DNA of 14,466 nt from Planctomycetota bacterium (GTDB lineage: Bacteria > Planctomycetota > UBA1135 > GCA-002686595), in contig JAJDES010000501.1 in NCBI GenBank assembly GCA_029259675.1, positions 1 to 14,466 of the forward strand. The letters are read 5' to 3'. Made by a program: the position numbers and the translations under genes. Below, piece after piece: positions 6,443-13,410 of this stretch. Position 1 is the first letter of the stretch. Every line of letters begins with the position of its first letter. The notes beneath the pieces are model-generated. The model worked only from the letters and a program-made list of their open reading frames with translations. It did not search any database and had not been told where the DNA came from.

Positions 6443-9022
6443 CTAGAAAATGCCGTTGTCCTTTTGGACTCGAGCGATCAAGGCCGCGCGGTTGTAGATG
6501 TTGTTGGCGCCTTGGCTCTGCAGCTTATTGAGCAGGTTTCCTCCGCCGATCATGTCGGTCGCAAAGTTGAGGAAGACGGGGTCACCCGTTTGCTTGAAGG
6601 CGTAACCGAAACTTGACCAGAGTTGGTAAGTGTCGGTGTAGGTGGTGTGCAGGTTGGACAGCCCGCCCGGGAAAACGCACCAGGGCGGGAGGCTCTCGTT
6701 TTGGGGGCCGGTGGCGCCAATGGCATAGGGACCGTTCTTGGCCGAGTCCCAAGCCATGGGAGAAGTCCATGCGTAGTAGGACTTCTCAAGAATGTCCTCC
6801 AGCATCACGGTGTGAGTCGCGCTCACGCCGCGGAATACGGTTTCGAGCACACCCTTCAGCGCATTCTCAAGAATCGCTTGTTCGATGGCCTGACGGGCGC
6901 GGTGATCTCCATCCAGCATTTTGGGGGCCACCTGCGATTGGATGAAGCCGCTGCACAGCGCTTGGCCATCAAACATCAGTTGCACCAAATCCTCATACCA
7001 GCTGCGCAATTCGGACCTAAAGGCGTCCGTGCCCGTGGCGTAGACGACATTCATGGTGTCGGTACCCCAGCCCTCGCCGCGGCCGACCTTGAATCCGGCG
7101 GCGGAGTTGAACTGGGTTACGAACCAGATGTCCTCGCCCATGCTGGTCTCTTGGAAATTGCCGTTCTGTTGATTGGCGTAGGTGTTGTAACTCAATCGGA
7201 ATACCTCAGCTTGCATGTGCAAGCTGTCCCGCGCTATTTGGTCGTTGCCGATGTAGACCAAAGCTTTGGGAGGATGCGTATAGCGAATGCTGTGCTGCAA
7301 GTCGTGGGGGTCAAAGCCCACAAGCTGATTTTCATAATCCGGCTTTCGACCCTGGTTCGCCACGGCTTGCACTTGAAAGTTCGGCGCGCTGGAGAATCCG
7401 AAGGGGTCCGCTCCACTGCCGTTGAACGCACCGTAGAAGTAGAACGTGTATTGAACGCTACCGTTGTTCTTGACCCAATCCGTAACCCGTGTCGGTTCGC
7501 CGTTCTTGGCGTAAAGCACATTCGGCTCGCGGTCGGTGTGCATGCGGTGCCAGAGCTTGAGGTGCTGATAGCCCTCTACCGATGCGGCTTCAACGGCGCG
7601 CACGCCCTGATACATGTAGATCTCATTGCCGCCTGTCATCCCGCCGTAGGCCACTCCGTAGGGGTGAGCCCAGCCGAGGTTGCCAAATTGAACGGGGTAG
7701 GAGCCGGTGCCGTTGCCGTTGGTCATCTTGTTGCGCAACGAGATGAACTCGTTCTTGAGCGTGTTGCGCAGGGAGGCATGTCCCATGTGCTCAAGGCTGG
7801 GCAGGATGTGGCTTTGGGGGAAGTAGCGAGCCGTCTGCTCATTCCACCAACTGTAGTACTCGCTGCCGATGCCGGAATCGGTTCCGCGACGGCAGAAAGC
7901 GAGGCCCTCCTGCTCCAGTTGCGAGAGCCCGGCCGCTTCGGAGCCCGCCGGAACGATCGCCAAATGCCGAATCATTTGAGCCTGGGGCTCCATGACGTGC
8001 AATTTGTTGTTGGGCAAGGGCTCGACCAATTGATAACGGGTCTTGCCGCCAACGGTGGCCGGAGCGTTGTTGCCCCACATGGGGTCGTCGAAGGCCTGCA
8101 ACACCACGTAGCCCTGGGGCACGGCTACTTCGATACGCTCGAAGTAAATCTTGCCCATCGGATCGTCGATGGACGTGGTCTTGTCATTGCCGTCCGGGCC
8201 GTTGTTGTGCCGCAGATCGAGCAAGAGGACATCCTGGCCGTTCAGCGTTGAAAGGTAGGAGTGCACGCCCAGCATGTGATCGAGCGTGCCGTTCGGTCCG
8301 CTGACAGTCGAATTGGGAAGCATCGTGTCGTAGGTGCGAACTTGCGTGTGATGCTTGCCGTAGCGCGTCATCTTGAAGCCTTGGGCTTCCAAAGGACGCA
8401 TGCTGTAGGTATGCCCAAAGACATCTTTGGTGCTGACTTCGATCGAGGATGTATCGTTGACCAAGGCCAAGATGGATCCCTTGACGGAGGCGGGTCCTGA
8501 ACTCAAGTCACTGACAGAGGGCGAGCTGGGCCAGCTGACCTCGGGCGTGAAACCGATCACGGCTTGGTAGGTGATGCGCTGTCCGGGACTCGAGCCGGGA
8601 GGCCGGCGCACGGCAGCAATCAGCTCGACAATGGACGCGCCGTCGTTGGCTTTGTCGGGATACCAGGCGACAACTTCCACCTGCGTATTGACGGGGCTGC
8701 CGTCTTGATCCAAGAGCGAGAACGGATTTTGCCCGTCGCTGCGGGGAAACACCCCGGGCGGAATGGGCATCGTGCCGTGAATGATAAAAGCGCCGGCGCT
8801 GGGGGCCGCAAGTTCAAACTTGCCGACCTCGTCACCGACTGCAGTTGGTTGGGCTCCACCGCCGCTGCCACCATCGGGCGGCGGAGGTGCGATGCCGACG
8901 CCGATGTCTTCAGCGCTTCCGGTGGCACCTGAACAAGCCGCGAGGCCGCTCACGATTCCGCACAGTAATGTGCCAAGAAAGCATCGGCGCCAAGCTCCAA
9001 ATCGCCTTTGCGGGCGATCCAT
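6443..9022 (-). CDS. Large secreted lipoprotein of unknown function
   Basis: The product has 859 residues from the ATG at 9022. The frame is open to 9121, but starting at 9022 gives a proper lipoprotein signal: basic MDRPQRRFGAWRR, a hydrophobic run, then GLAAC with Cys30 and Ser at +2, which favours the outer membrane. A proline/glycine linker (PPPPDGGSGGG) follows, then about 350 residues rich in beta-strand-like segments. The rest is more helical, with aromatic-rich motifs (YYSWWNEQ, GWAHPYGVAYGG, DPHDLQHSIRYTHP, GWGTDTMNVVYATG). A beta domain plus an alpha/alpha-barrel half would suit a polysaccharide lyase or glycosidase-like enzyme, but I recognise no diagnostic motif and do not assign a function. 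It stands alone, flanked by non-coding DNA on both sides, so neighbours give no clue. A 542-codon plus-strand frame inside it is a shadow. Confidence 0.8.
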   Translation of the reverse strand: MDRPQRRFGAWRRCFLGTLLCGIVSGLAACSGATGSAEDIGVGIAPPPPDGGSGGGAQPTAVGDEVGKFELAAPSAGAFIIHGTMPIPPGVFPRSDGQNPFSLLDQDGSPVNTQVEVVAWYPDKANDGASIVELIAAVRRPPGSSPGQRITYQAVIGFTPEVSWPSSPSVSDLSSGPASVKGSILALVNDTSSIEVSTKDVFGHTYSMRPLEAQGFKMTRYGKHHTQVRTYDTMLPNSTVSGPNGTLDHMLGVHSYLSTLNGQDVLLLDLRHNNGPDGNDKTTSIDDPMGKIYFERIEVAVPQGYVVLQAFDDPMWGNNAPATVGGKTRYQLVEPLPNNKLHVMEPQAQMIRHLAIVPAGSEAAGLSQLEQEGLAFCRRGTDSGIGSEYYSWWNEQTARYFPQSHILPSLEHMGHASLRNTLKNEFISLRNKMTNGNGTGSYPVQFGNLGWAHPYGVAYGGMTGGNEIYMYQGVRAVEAASVEGYQHLKLWHRMHTDREPNVLYAKNGEPTRVTDWVKNNGSVQYTFYFYGAFNGSGADPFGFSSAPNFQVQAVANQGRKPDYENQLVGFDPHDLQHSIRYTHPPKALVYIGNDQIARDSLHMQAEVFRLSYNTYANQQNGNFQETSMGEDIWFVTQFNSAAGFKVGRGEGWGTDTMNVVYATGTDAFRSELRSWYEDLVQLMFDGQALCSGFIQSQVAPKMLDGDHRARQAIEQAILENALKGVLETVFRGVSATHTVMLEDILEKSYYAWTSPMAWDSAKNGPYAIGATGPQNESLPPWCVFPGGLSNLHTTYTDTYQLWSSFGYAFKQTGDPVFLNFATDMIGGGNLLNKLQSQGANNIYNRAALIARVQKDNGIF

Positions 9023-9179
9023 AGTTGTGCACTCAATGCCGTTTTCGGCGGTAATACAATGTAAGCCTGGGCCGGCTCCGAAGCGCGCGGCACTCCGGGC
9101 AGACGATCCCGTATTCATCATCTAAAAACGTCACCTTCCCAAAGGAAGCGCAGGCACCCCTGATGCTTGCGCCGCTCGT

Positions 9180-9214
9180 CCCTAAGTTCCCGAGATCCCT
9201 AAGTCGACTCGGGA
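9180..9214. repeat. Inverted repeat TCCCGAG/CTCGGGA with embedded CCCTAAGT direct repeat
   Basis: TCCCGAG (9188-9194) pairs perfectly with CTCGGGA (9208-9214) around a 13-nt loop. CCCTAAGT occurs at 9180-9187 and again at 9197-9204, 17 bp apart, interleaved with the stem. The block lies about 160 bp upstream of the lipoprotein ATG. It may be an operator array or a leader hairpin. Confidence 0.4.
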
Positions 9215-9262
9215 GACGGCGGAGCTTAATCAAAATGCAGCTTCTTGGTAGGGCCCATGATT

Positions 9263-9334
9263 ACGGGCTTCCCGTTCTCGATCGCAGCTGCCTCAGGCGA
9301 CCTGAGGAGGTCTTAAGCTGCCCAGTTGGCTGGG
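9263..9334. repeat. Three consecutive hairpins upstream of the lipoprotein gene
   Basis: ACGGG-CTT-CCCGT (9263-9275) comes first. CCTCAGG-CGA-CCTGAGG (9291-9307) is a perfect 7-bp stem with a 3-nt loop, extended by an outer GCAGCT/AGCTGC helix (9284-9289 with 9316-9321). CCCAG-TTGG-CTGGG (9321-9334) follows. Each is short, but three in 72 bp in a non-coding stretch is noteworthy and compatible with a structured leader or small RNA. Confidence 0.45.
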
Positions 9335-9364
9335 ATTGATTCGGCGCAATTCACGACGTCTATC

Positions 9365-9382
9365 GCGAGTGCGCGGACTCGC
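9365..9382. repeat. GCGAGT/ACTCGC hairpin
   Basis: A perfect 6-bp stem (9365-9370 with 9377-9382) has a 6-nt loop. Read on the minus strand, a TTTTT run lies immediately before it; on the plus strand an A-run follows, so it is not an intrinsic terminator in either direction. Confidence 0.3.
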
Positions 9383-9396
9383 TCAAAAAGGCGCTT

Positions 9397-9495
9397 CTAG
9401 GTACTTTCAAGCCGATTTGGGGTTTGCATGCATGCGGTGGATACCCGTCAAAAGGATGAGAGGGTTTTCATAGAAGGCCCGGTTTTTGTACCTAG
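9397..9495. repeat. CTAGGTAC ... GTACCTAG inverted repeat enclosing 83 bp
   Basis: CTAGGTAC (9397-9404) and GTACCTAG (9488-9495) are perfect 8-bp inverted copies. The enclosed segment contains a 10-bp palindrome GCATGCATGC (9426-9435). It could be the closing helix of a structured RNA or the ends of a very small element. Flanking target-site duplications were not seen. Confidence 0.25.
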
Positions 9496-9757
9496 CTAGT
9501 TCTGTTCCCGCGGGCGCCATAGGGAAAAAAAGTCCCAAGAAACCGATTCGGAGCGAGCAGCAGGTTGCTGTGAAACGGACCGAAGCTGACCATTCGATGC
9601 TCTCGCAACCGGAATCGGTGGAGCAGTGGGCCTCGCAGCCGATGAGGAGTGGGAGCCGGCGGCAGGATCGAGGGGCCCTTCGTTAGGGCTGATTGGAGTG
9701 GCGGGGGAGCCCCAGGATCAGCACCGATTTGCGCAGGTGGAGATGCCATGTTTGCAG

Positions 9758-9777
9758 CGCTTCGGAAAGCGATTTTT
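9758..9777 (+). terminator. Possible intrinsic terminator on the plus strand
   Basis: CGCTT-CGGA-AAGCG (9758-9771) is directly followed by ATTTTT. The stem is only 5 bp and no plus-strand gene is recognised upstream, so this is either chance or the end of an unannotated plus-strand RNA from the 9.3-9.7 kb region. Confidence 0.25.
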
Positions 9778-9938
9778 AGGGCAAGGACGCGCTGCAATTG
9801 ACGCGAACGCAGGCAATGGTTCGCTTGTGAGTGGCTTGCAATGCAGATCCGGGTCAGACGACGGAAATAGGAATGCGAGCCTCGAGCCCGAAGCTGCTTG
9901 CACGGCTTCGAACTCGGTCGGCTGAACGCCGTTTTTCA

Positions 9939-10030
9939 GCAGCACGACCGTTTGCGGCCCCAAACGAACAGAACTCGTCGAGCGTCAGGCGCTCGACGAG
10001 TTCTGTGATGGAACAGCAAAGCCGTGCTGC
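9939..10030 (-). terminator. boxB terminator region: 17-bp perfect hairpin plus a second hairpin, possible multi-branch fold
   Basis: ACAGAACTCGTCGAGCG (9968-9984) pairs with its exact complement at 9990-10006 around the loop TCAGG, a 17-bp uninterrupted stem. One base further along the minus strand CGTTTG/CAAACG (9949-9954 with 9961-9966) forms a second hairpin. Both are enclosed by an 8-bp inverted pair GCAGCACG (9939-9946) and CGTGCTGC (10023-10030). The large stem starts 63 bp after the boxB stop. The T-tract after it is poor (TTCGTTTG), but the stem strength and position make it the likely end of the boxCB transcript. Confidence 0.7.
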
Positions 10031-10069
10031 AGGCCGGCCTTGCGCTAGGGGAGCCGGGCTCCTCGCGGC

Positions 10070-11485
10070 TTAGAAGCGGACGTACTCGTAATCGAACGGC
10101 TGACCGTTGATGCCCTTGGGGGGAGGAGCAATCCAACCGGCGATCTTGCCGCGCTCCGTGCAGCGCACCATCAAGCTCTCGACGTACTTGCGATCCTCGT
10201 CACTGGGCAGCCAGTCGGCTGATTTTTGGTTCCAGGTTGCTTCGTCCAGCGGCGTTCCGTCATGTGCGAAGAAGCCCTCCGAGTACATGCCGATTTTGCG
10301 ATTGAAGCGACGGTGGGGCAGTTCAAAACGGAAATCGATGTCGTTCTTGGCGCAGATCTTGTTCCAGTATTCAACGCCTTTGATGTTGTCCTCGACGTAA
10401 CCGTCGCGCAGCACCTCATTCATGGCGTTGCGCAAGGGGACTTCCTGCTGACTGAGCGAGCCGTTTTCCCATACGTCCATGGTGTAAAACTCATTCTTGG
10501 CCGCATGATCGACGTCCAGCTTGTCCTCGTAGGCTCGACCTTTAAGGCCGGAAGCGAAGAAGTTGGAGGCGTTGCTGGAGATTTCGCCTCCGAACAAATC
10601 GTTGGATGATGAGTTCCAGTAATTGATGTAGCGCTGGATGATGTCGAGCGGAATAGCGCCCAATTCGCGCACATCGCGATCGGGGTATTCCTTCATCAAC
10701 TCGCAAGTGCGTTGAATGACGCGTCCCAGCCCCGTTTGACCCACAAACATGTGGTGAGCTTCTTCAGTCAGCATGAAGCGGCAGCTGCGGGCCAGGGGGT
10801 CAAAGCCGCTTTCGGCCAGGGAGAGCAACTGAAACTTGCCGTCCCGATCCGTAAACATGGTGAAGCAGAAAAACGAGAGCCAATCGCGGCAGGGCTCGTT
10901 AAAGGTGCCGAGGATGCGCGGGTGGTCGGCGTTTCCGGAACGGCGATCGAGCAACTCTTCCGCTTCTTCGCGCCCATCGCGACCGAAGTAACTGTGCAGG
11001 ATGTAAACCATGGCCCACAGGTGACGGCCCTCCTCGACATTGACCTGGAACAGGTTCCGCATGTCGTAAAGGGAGGGGGCGGTATGGCCCAGCAGTCGCT
11101 GCTGTTCCACAGAGGCCGGCTCGGTGTCCGCCTGCGTGACAATGATGCGGCGCAGGGCGTTGCGATGCTCGCCGGGTACCTGCTGCCAGGCATCGTCGCC
11201 CAAGCAATCGCCGAAGCCGATGGTGCGCTGTTTGTCCTGGGGGGTCAGGAAAATACCCCAACGGTAATCCGGCATGGCCACGTGGCCGAAGTGGGCCCAG
11301 CCGTCTTTGTCGACGCTGATGGCGGTGCGCAAAAACACTTCGTTTTCGTTGAAGTCCGTGGGGCCGGCCTCGCGCCACCAATCAAGGTAATTGGGCTGCC
11401 AAGCTTCCAACGCGCGCTGCAGGCGCTTGTCGGATTTGAGGTCGACGTTGTTCGGAATCTTTTGGGAGTAGTCGATGGTGGCCAT
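10070..11485 (-). CDS. boxB: Benzoyl-CoA 2,3-epoxidase, oxygenase component BoxB
   Basis: The product has 471 residues, the usual BoxB length, and starts at an ATG. BoxB is the cytoplasmic class I di-iron monooxygenase that converts benzoyl-CoA and O2 to 2,3-epoxybenzoyl-CoA, with electrons from NADPH via BoxA. As I remember the Azoarcus evansii structure, the iron ligands are E120, E150, H153, D211, E240 and H243. Here the equivalents fall at a constant +2: E122 (DTEPASVEQQ), E152 and H155 (VEEGRHLW), D213 (FTDRDGKFQ), E242 and H245 (LTEEAHHMF). The highly conserved blocks around these residues make the call near certain. It lies 95 bp downstream of boxC, with which it is probably co-transcribed, and is followed by a very strong hairpin. 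No boxA follows, so the reductase must be encoded elsewhere. Confidence 0.97.
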   Translation of the reverse strand: MATIDYSQKIPNNVDLKSDKRLQRALEAWQPNYLDWWREAGPTDFNENEVFLRTAISVDKDGWAHFGHVAMPDYRWGIFLTPQDKQRTIGFGDCLGDDAWQQVPGEHRNALRRIIVTQADTEPASVEQQRLLGHTAPSLYDMRNLFQVNVEEGRHLWAMVYILHSYFGRDGREEAEELLDRRSGNADHPRILGTFNEPCRDWLSFFCFTMFTDRDGKFQLLSLAESGFDPLARSCRFMLTEEAHHMFVGQTGLGRVIQRTCELMKEYPDRDVRELGAIPLDIIQRYINYWNSSSNDLFGGEISSNASNFFASGLKGRAYEDKLDVDHAAKNEFYTMDVWENGSLSQQEVPLRNAMNEVLRDGYVEDNIKGVEYWNKICAKNDIDFRFELPHRRFNRKIGMYSEGFFAHDGTPLDEATWNQKSADWLPSDEDRKYVESLMVRCTERGKIAGWIAPPPKGINGQPFDYEYVRF

Positions 11486-11580
11486 GGTGATTGAGTAGGG
11501 GAGTCGTGATGGAAAATTCGCGGGCGAACTCGCTTTGGATGCAGTGAAAGGTCCGGGGCGCTTGCGCAGAGGTTTCGGAA

Positions 11581-13239
11581 TCAGGTGCGCTTGAAATCGA
11601 ATTCGGGTCGTTCAGGTGTGCCGTAGCACTTGAGTGCCCCGTGTTCGCCCACGGCGTTGGGCCGTTGGAAAATCCAGTTCTGCCAAGCCGATAGCCGACC
11701 GAAGATCTTGGTTTCCATGGTCTCGGGACCGGCGAAACGCAGGTTGGACTCCATTCCTGTGAGCGCGTCCGGGGAGAAGGACGCGCGCTCTTCAGTCGCA
11801 AGGCGCAGTTCGTCGTCCCAATCAATCTCATCGGGAGCGAAGGTGGCCAGGCCCATTTCATCCGCGCTTTCGGCCTCCAGCACTCCGCTTGCGGCGAGAA
11901 TTTTGTCGACGCGTTCGGGTTCACCGAGGAAGCGCGTTTGCAGGCGCGAAATGCCGTTTGCCATGGGAAATACACCCGTATTGGCCTGGCTGATACCCAT
12001 GCGCACGGGCGTCTCAGGATCGTTCAAGAGGTAAATGCGGTCGCACGCAAGGGCTAATTCAAGGAAGGTTCCGGCGAAGCCTGTGCCCTCATCCGCCACG
12101 GCATAAAAACTCTTGGCTGTGTTGTCCGTGCGCTTGAGCACGCGTTTGATGAAGTTTCGAACTTCGCGCACAAACCAGTTTTTGGATGTAGCCAGGAAGT
12201 CATCGAGTGACATGGCCACTTCGACGTCCCCGATCACGCGCAGGTTGACCAAGCCGATGTCGGGGCGATTCAAGCGCAGATCGAGTAGGACTTGGTCCAA
12301 CTCCCGAAACAACTGGAAGATCCACCAGGAGCAACCCTCCGCCAGGGCAGCGTCCGCATCCAGGGGGCCGCTTTGTTTGGGCAATTGGATCGAAACTGAA
12401 GCGGTGCGGAGTTCGGGGCCGAGCTTCAAGCTCACGTATTTTCCGCGCAAGCCCTCGTCATCCCGTTCCAGTTCAACGCGCTCGAGCGGCAAGCCCTTGC
12501 TGTCGCAAGTTTCTTTCTCTGCGGCCATTTCGCGCGCCATTTCGTCCACAGCCTTGTCCCACTTCGAAAGTGGCGCAATGCGATCGACCAAATTCCATTG
12601 CACGGCGCGTTTGCCCTTGATGCCCTCGGCTACCGTGCTGAAGACGTCGGTTAAGTCGCGCCGAATCTTGCGCTTGTCCGAAATGCGTGTCAGGCCGCCC
12701 GTTCCCGGCAAAACGCCCAACAAAGGCACTTCGGGAAACGACACCGCACTGGAGCGATCGTCCACCAAAAGAATCTTGTCGCAGGCCAGGGCCAATTCGT
12801 AGCCGCCGCCCGATGCCGTTCCGTTCAGCGCCGCGAGAAAACTCACGTTCGAGTTCTCGGATGCATCTTCAATGTAGAGGCGCGTTTCGTTCGTGAACTT
12901 GCAGAAATTCACTTTGAAGCCGTGCGCCGAACTCGAGAGCATGTTGATGTTGGCCCCGGCGCAAAACACGCGATCCAGGGCACCGGTCAACACAACGCAG
13001 CGCACCTCTGGATGCTCGAAGCGAATGCGTTGAATCGCATCCGCCAATTCAATGTCGACTCCCAGGTCGTAGCTGTTCAGTTTGAGTTCGTAGCCCGGGC
13101 GTTGCCCGCCATCGGGCTGCACGCCCATGGTGAGTTTGGCCAAGTCCCCATCCACCGCTAGTTTCCAGTGGCGGTATTGATCGGGATGGGTTTGGAAATC
13201 GATGCAGTCGCTGGCAGGCGGCGTGGCGGTGGCAGTCAA
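11581..13239 (-). CDS. boxC: 2,3-epoxybenzoyl-CoA dihydrolase BoxC
   Basis: The product has 552 residues, typical of BoxC and about twice a normal crotonase. It catalyses ring opening of 2,3-epoxybenzoyl-CoA with water to 3,4-dehydroadipyl-CoA semialdehyde and formate. The first crotonase-like domain shows the two oxyanion-hole stretches FCAGANI (about 92-98) and GTASGGGYELAL (about 140-151), followed by SFPEVPLLGVLPGTGG (about 167-182). A second, degenerate crotonase-like half is visible near 375-405 (ADEGTGFAGTFLELALACDRIYL). The start codon is TTG at 13239 with GAGG 8 bases before it; the next in-frame ATG, at codon 38, would remove conserved sequence. It is the promoter-proximal gene of the boxC-boxB pair and divergent from the regulator at 13411. 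Confidence 0.96.
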   Translation of the reverse strand: MTATATPPASDCIDFQTHPDQYRHWKLAVDGDLAKLTMGVQPDGGQRPGYELKLNSYDLGVDIELADAIQRIRFEHPEVRCVVLTGALDRVFCAGANINMLSSSAHGFKVNFCKFTNETRLYIEDASENSNVSFLAALNGTASGGGYELALACDKILLVDDRSSAVSFPEVPLLGVLPGTGGLTRISDKRKIRRDLTDVFSTVAEGIKGKRAVQWNLVDRIAPLSKWDKAVDEMAREMAAEKETCDSKGLPLERVELERDDEGLRGKYVSLKLGPELRTASVSIQLPKQSGPLDADAALAEGCSWWIFQLFRELDQVLLDLRLNRPDIGLVNLRVIGDVEVAMSLDDFLATSKNWFVREVRNFIKRVLKRTDNTAKSFYAVADEGTGFAGTFLELALACDRIYLLNDPETPVRMGISQANTGVFPMANGISRLQTRFLGEPERVDKILAASGVLEAESADEMGLATFAPDEIDWDDELRLATEERASFSPDALTGMESNLRFAGPETMETKIFGRLSAWQNWIFQRPNAVGEHGALKCYGTPERPEFDFKRT

Positions 13240-13358
13240 GACGGGGACCTCAAAGGTTGGACATCCGCAGCGGGTGTCGTTGGACGGGGGTCGCTCGGCG
13301 CTAACGATATCGGGGACTCGGCGCTTGGATCTCGCAGCCGAGAAATTACACTGGATCT

Positions 13359-13374
13359 GGGCAATTTAATGCCC
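13359..13374. promoter_or_regulatory. Candidate BoxR operator, GGGCA-N6-TGCCC palindrome
   Basis: GGGCA (13359-13363) and TGCCC (13370-13374) flank an AT-only centre ATTTAA, giving a 16-bp palindrome of the size bound by dimeric XRE repressors. It lies 36 bp upstream of the boxR ATG. It is the most symmetric site in the divergent region, but binding is inference. Confidence 0.4.
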
Positions 13375-13398
13375 GAAAGATCTGCGGGTGAGCATAAT

Positions 13399-13402
13399 AG
13401 GA
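13399..13402 (+). promoter_or_regulatory. Shine-Dalgarno deciding the boxR start
   Basis: AGGA stands 8 bases before the ATG at 13411. The open frame continues upstream to 13168 within the boxC gene, but that extension has no ribosome binding site, no helix-turn-helix homology and would overlap boxC antisense. Confidence 0.6.
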
Positions 13403-13410
13403 CTCGCGTC

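Larger units (their letters stand above)
9023..10069. other. About 1 kb without a convincing gene, rich in hairpins
   Basis: Small frames up to about 100 codons exist on both strands, but none has a recognisable motif or ribosome binding site. The left part (9023-9500) is the upstream region or leader of the lipoprotein gene and contains at least five perfect short stem-loops. The middle (9500-9930) shows no structure I can support beyond a terminator-like hairpin at 9758-9777 and a GCCCT/AGGGC hairpin at 9675-9689; it may be decayed coding DNA. The right part (9939-10069) is the terminator region of boxB. Confidence 0.6.
13240..13410. promoter_or_regulatory. Divergent boxC/boxR control region
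   Basis: This 171-bp intergenic segment must hold the promoters of both directions. It contains the imperfect 19-bp palindrome GACATCCG-CAG-CGGGTGTC (13260-13278), TTGGAC repeated at 13257 and 13280, CTCGGCGCT repeated at 13294 and 13317 (both pairs exactly 23 bp apart), CTCGGC/GCCGAG (13317-13322 with 13337-13342) and the palindrome at 13359-13374. The TGCA motif known from BzdR operators is absent between the two start codons. No sigma-70 promoter is clear; CATAAT (13393-13398) lies only 12 bp before the boxR ATG. Confidence 0.6.

Noticed and set aside
6623..8251. 542-codon open frame on the plus strand inside the lipoprotein gene
   Set aside because: It is antisense to a complete gene with a clear signal peptide. 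Its translation has the Val/Gly/His/Gln-rich composition typical of antisense shadows in GC-rich genes, with no motif or ribosome binding site.
9486..9963. Small frames of about 66-101 codons on both strands in the gap before boxB
   Set aside because: They overlap each other and show no ribosome binding sites, motifs or recognisable families. Some could be remnants of a decayed gene, but I cannot support one.
13168..13410. N-terminal extension of the boxR frame
   Set aside because: It overlaps boxC antisense and lacks homology; the ATG at 13411 has AGGA at proper distance and gives the normal BoxR N-terminus.
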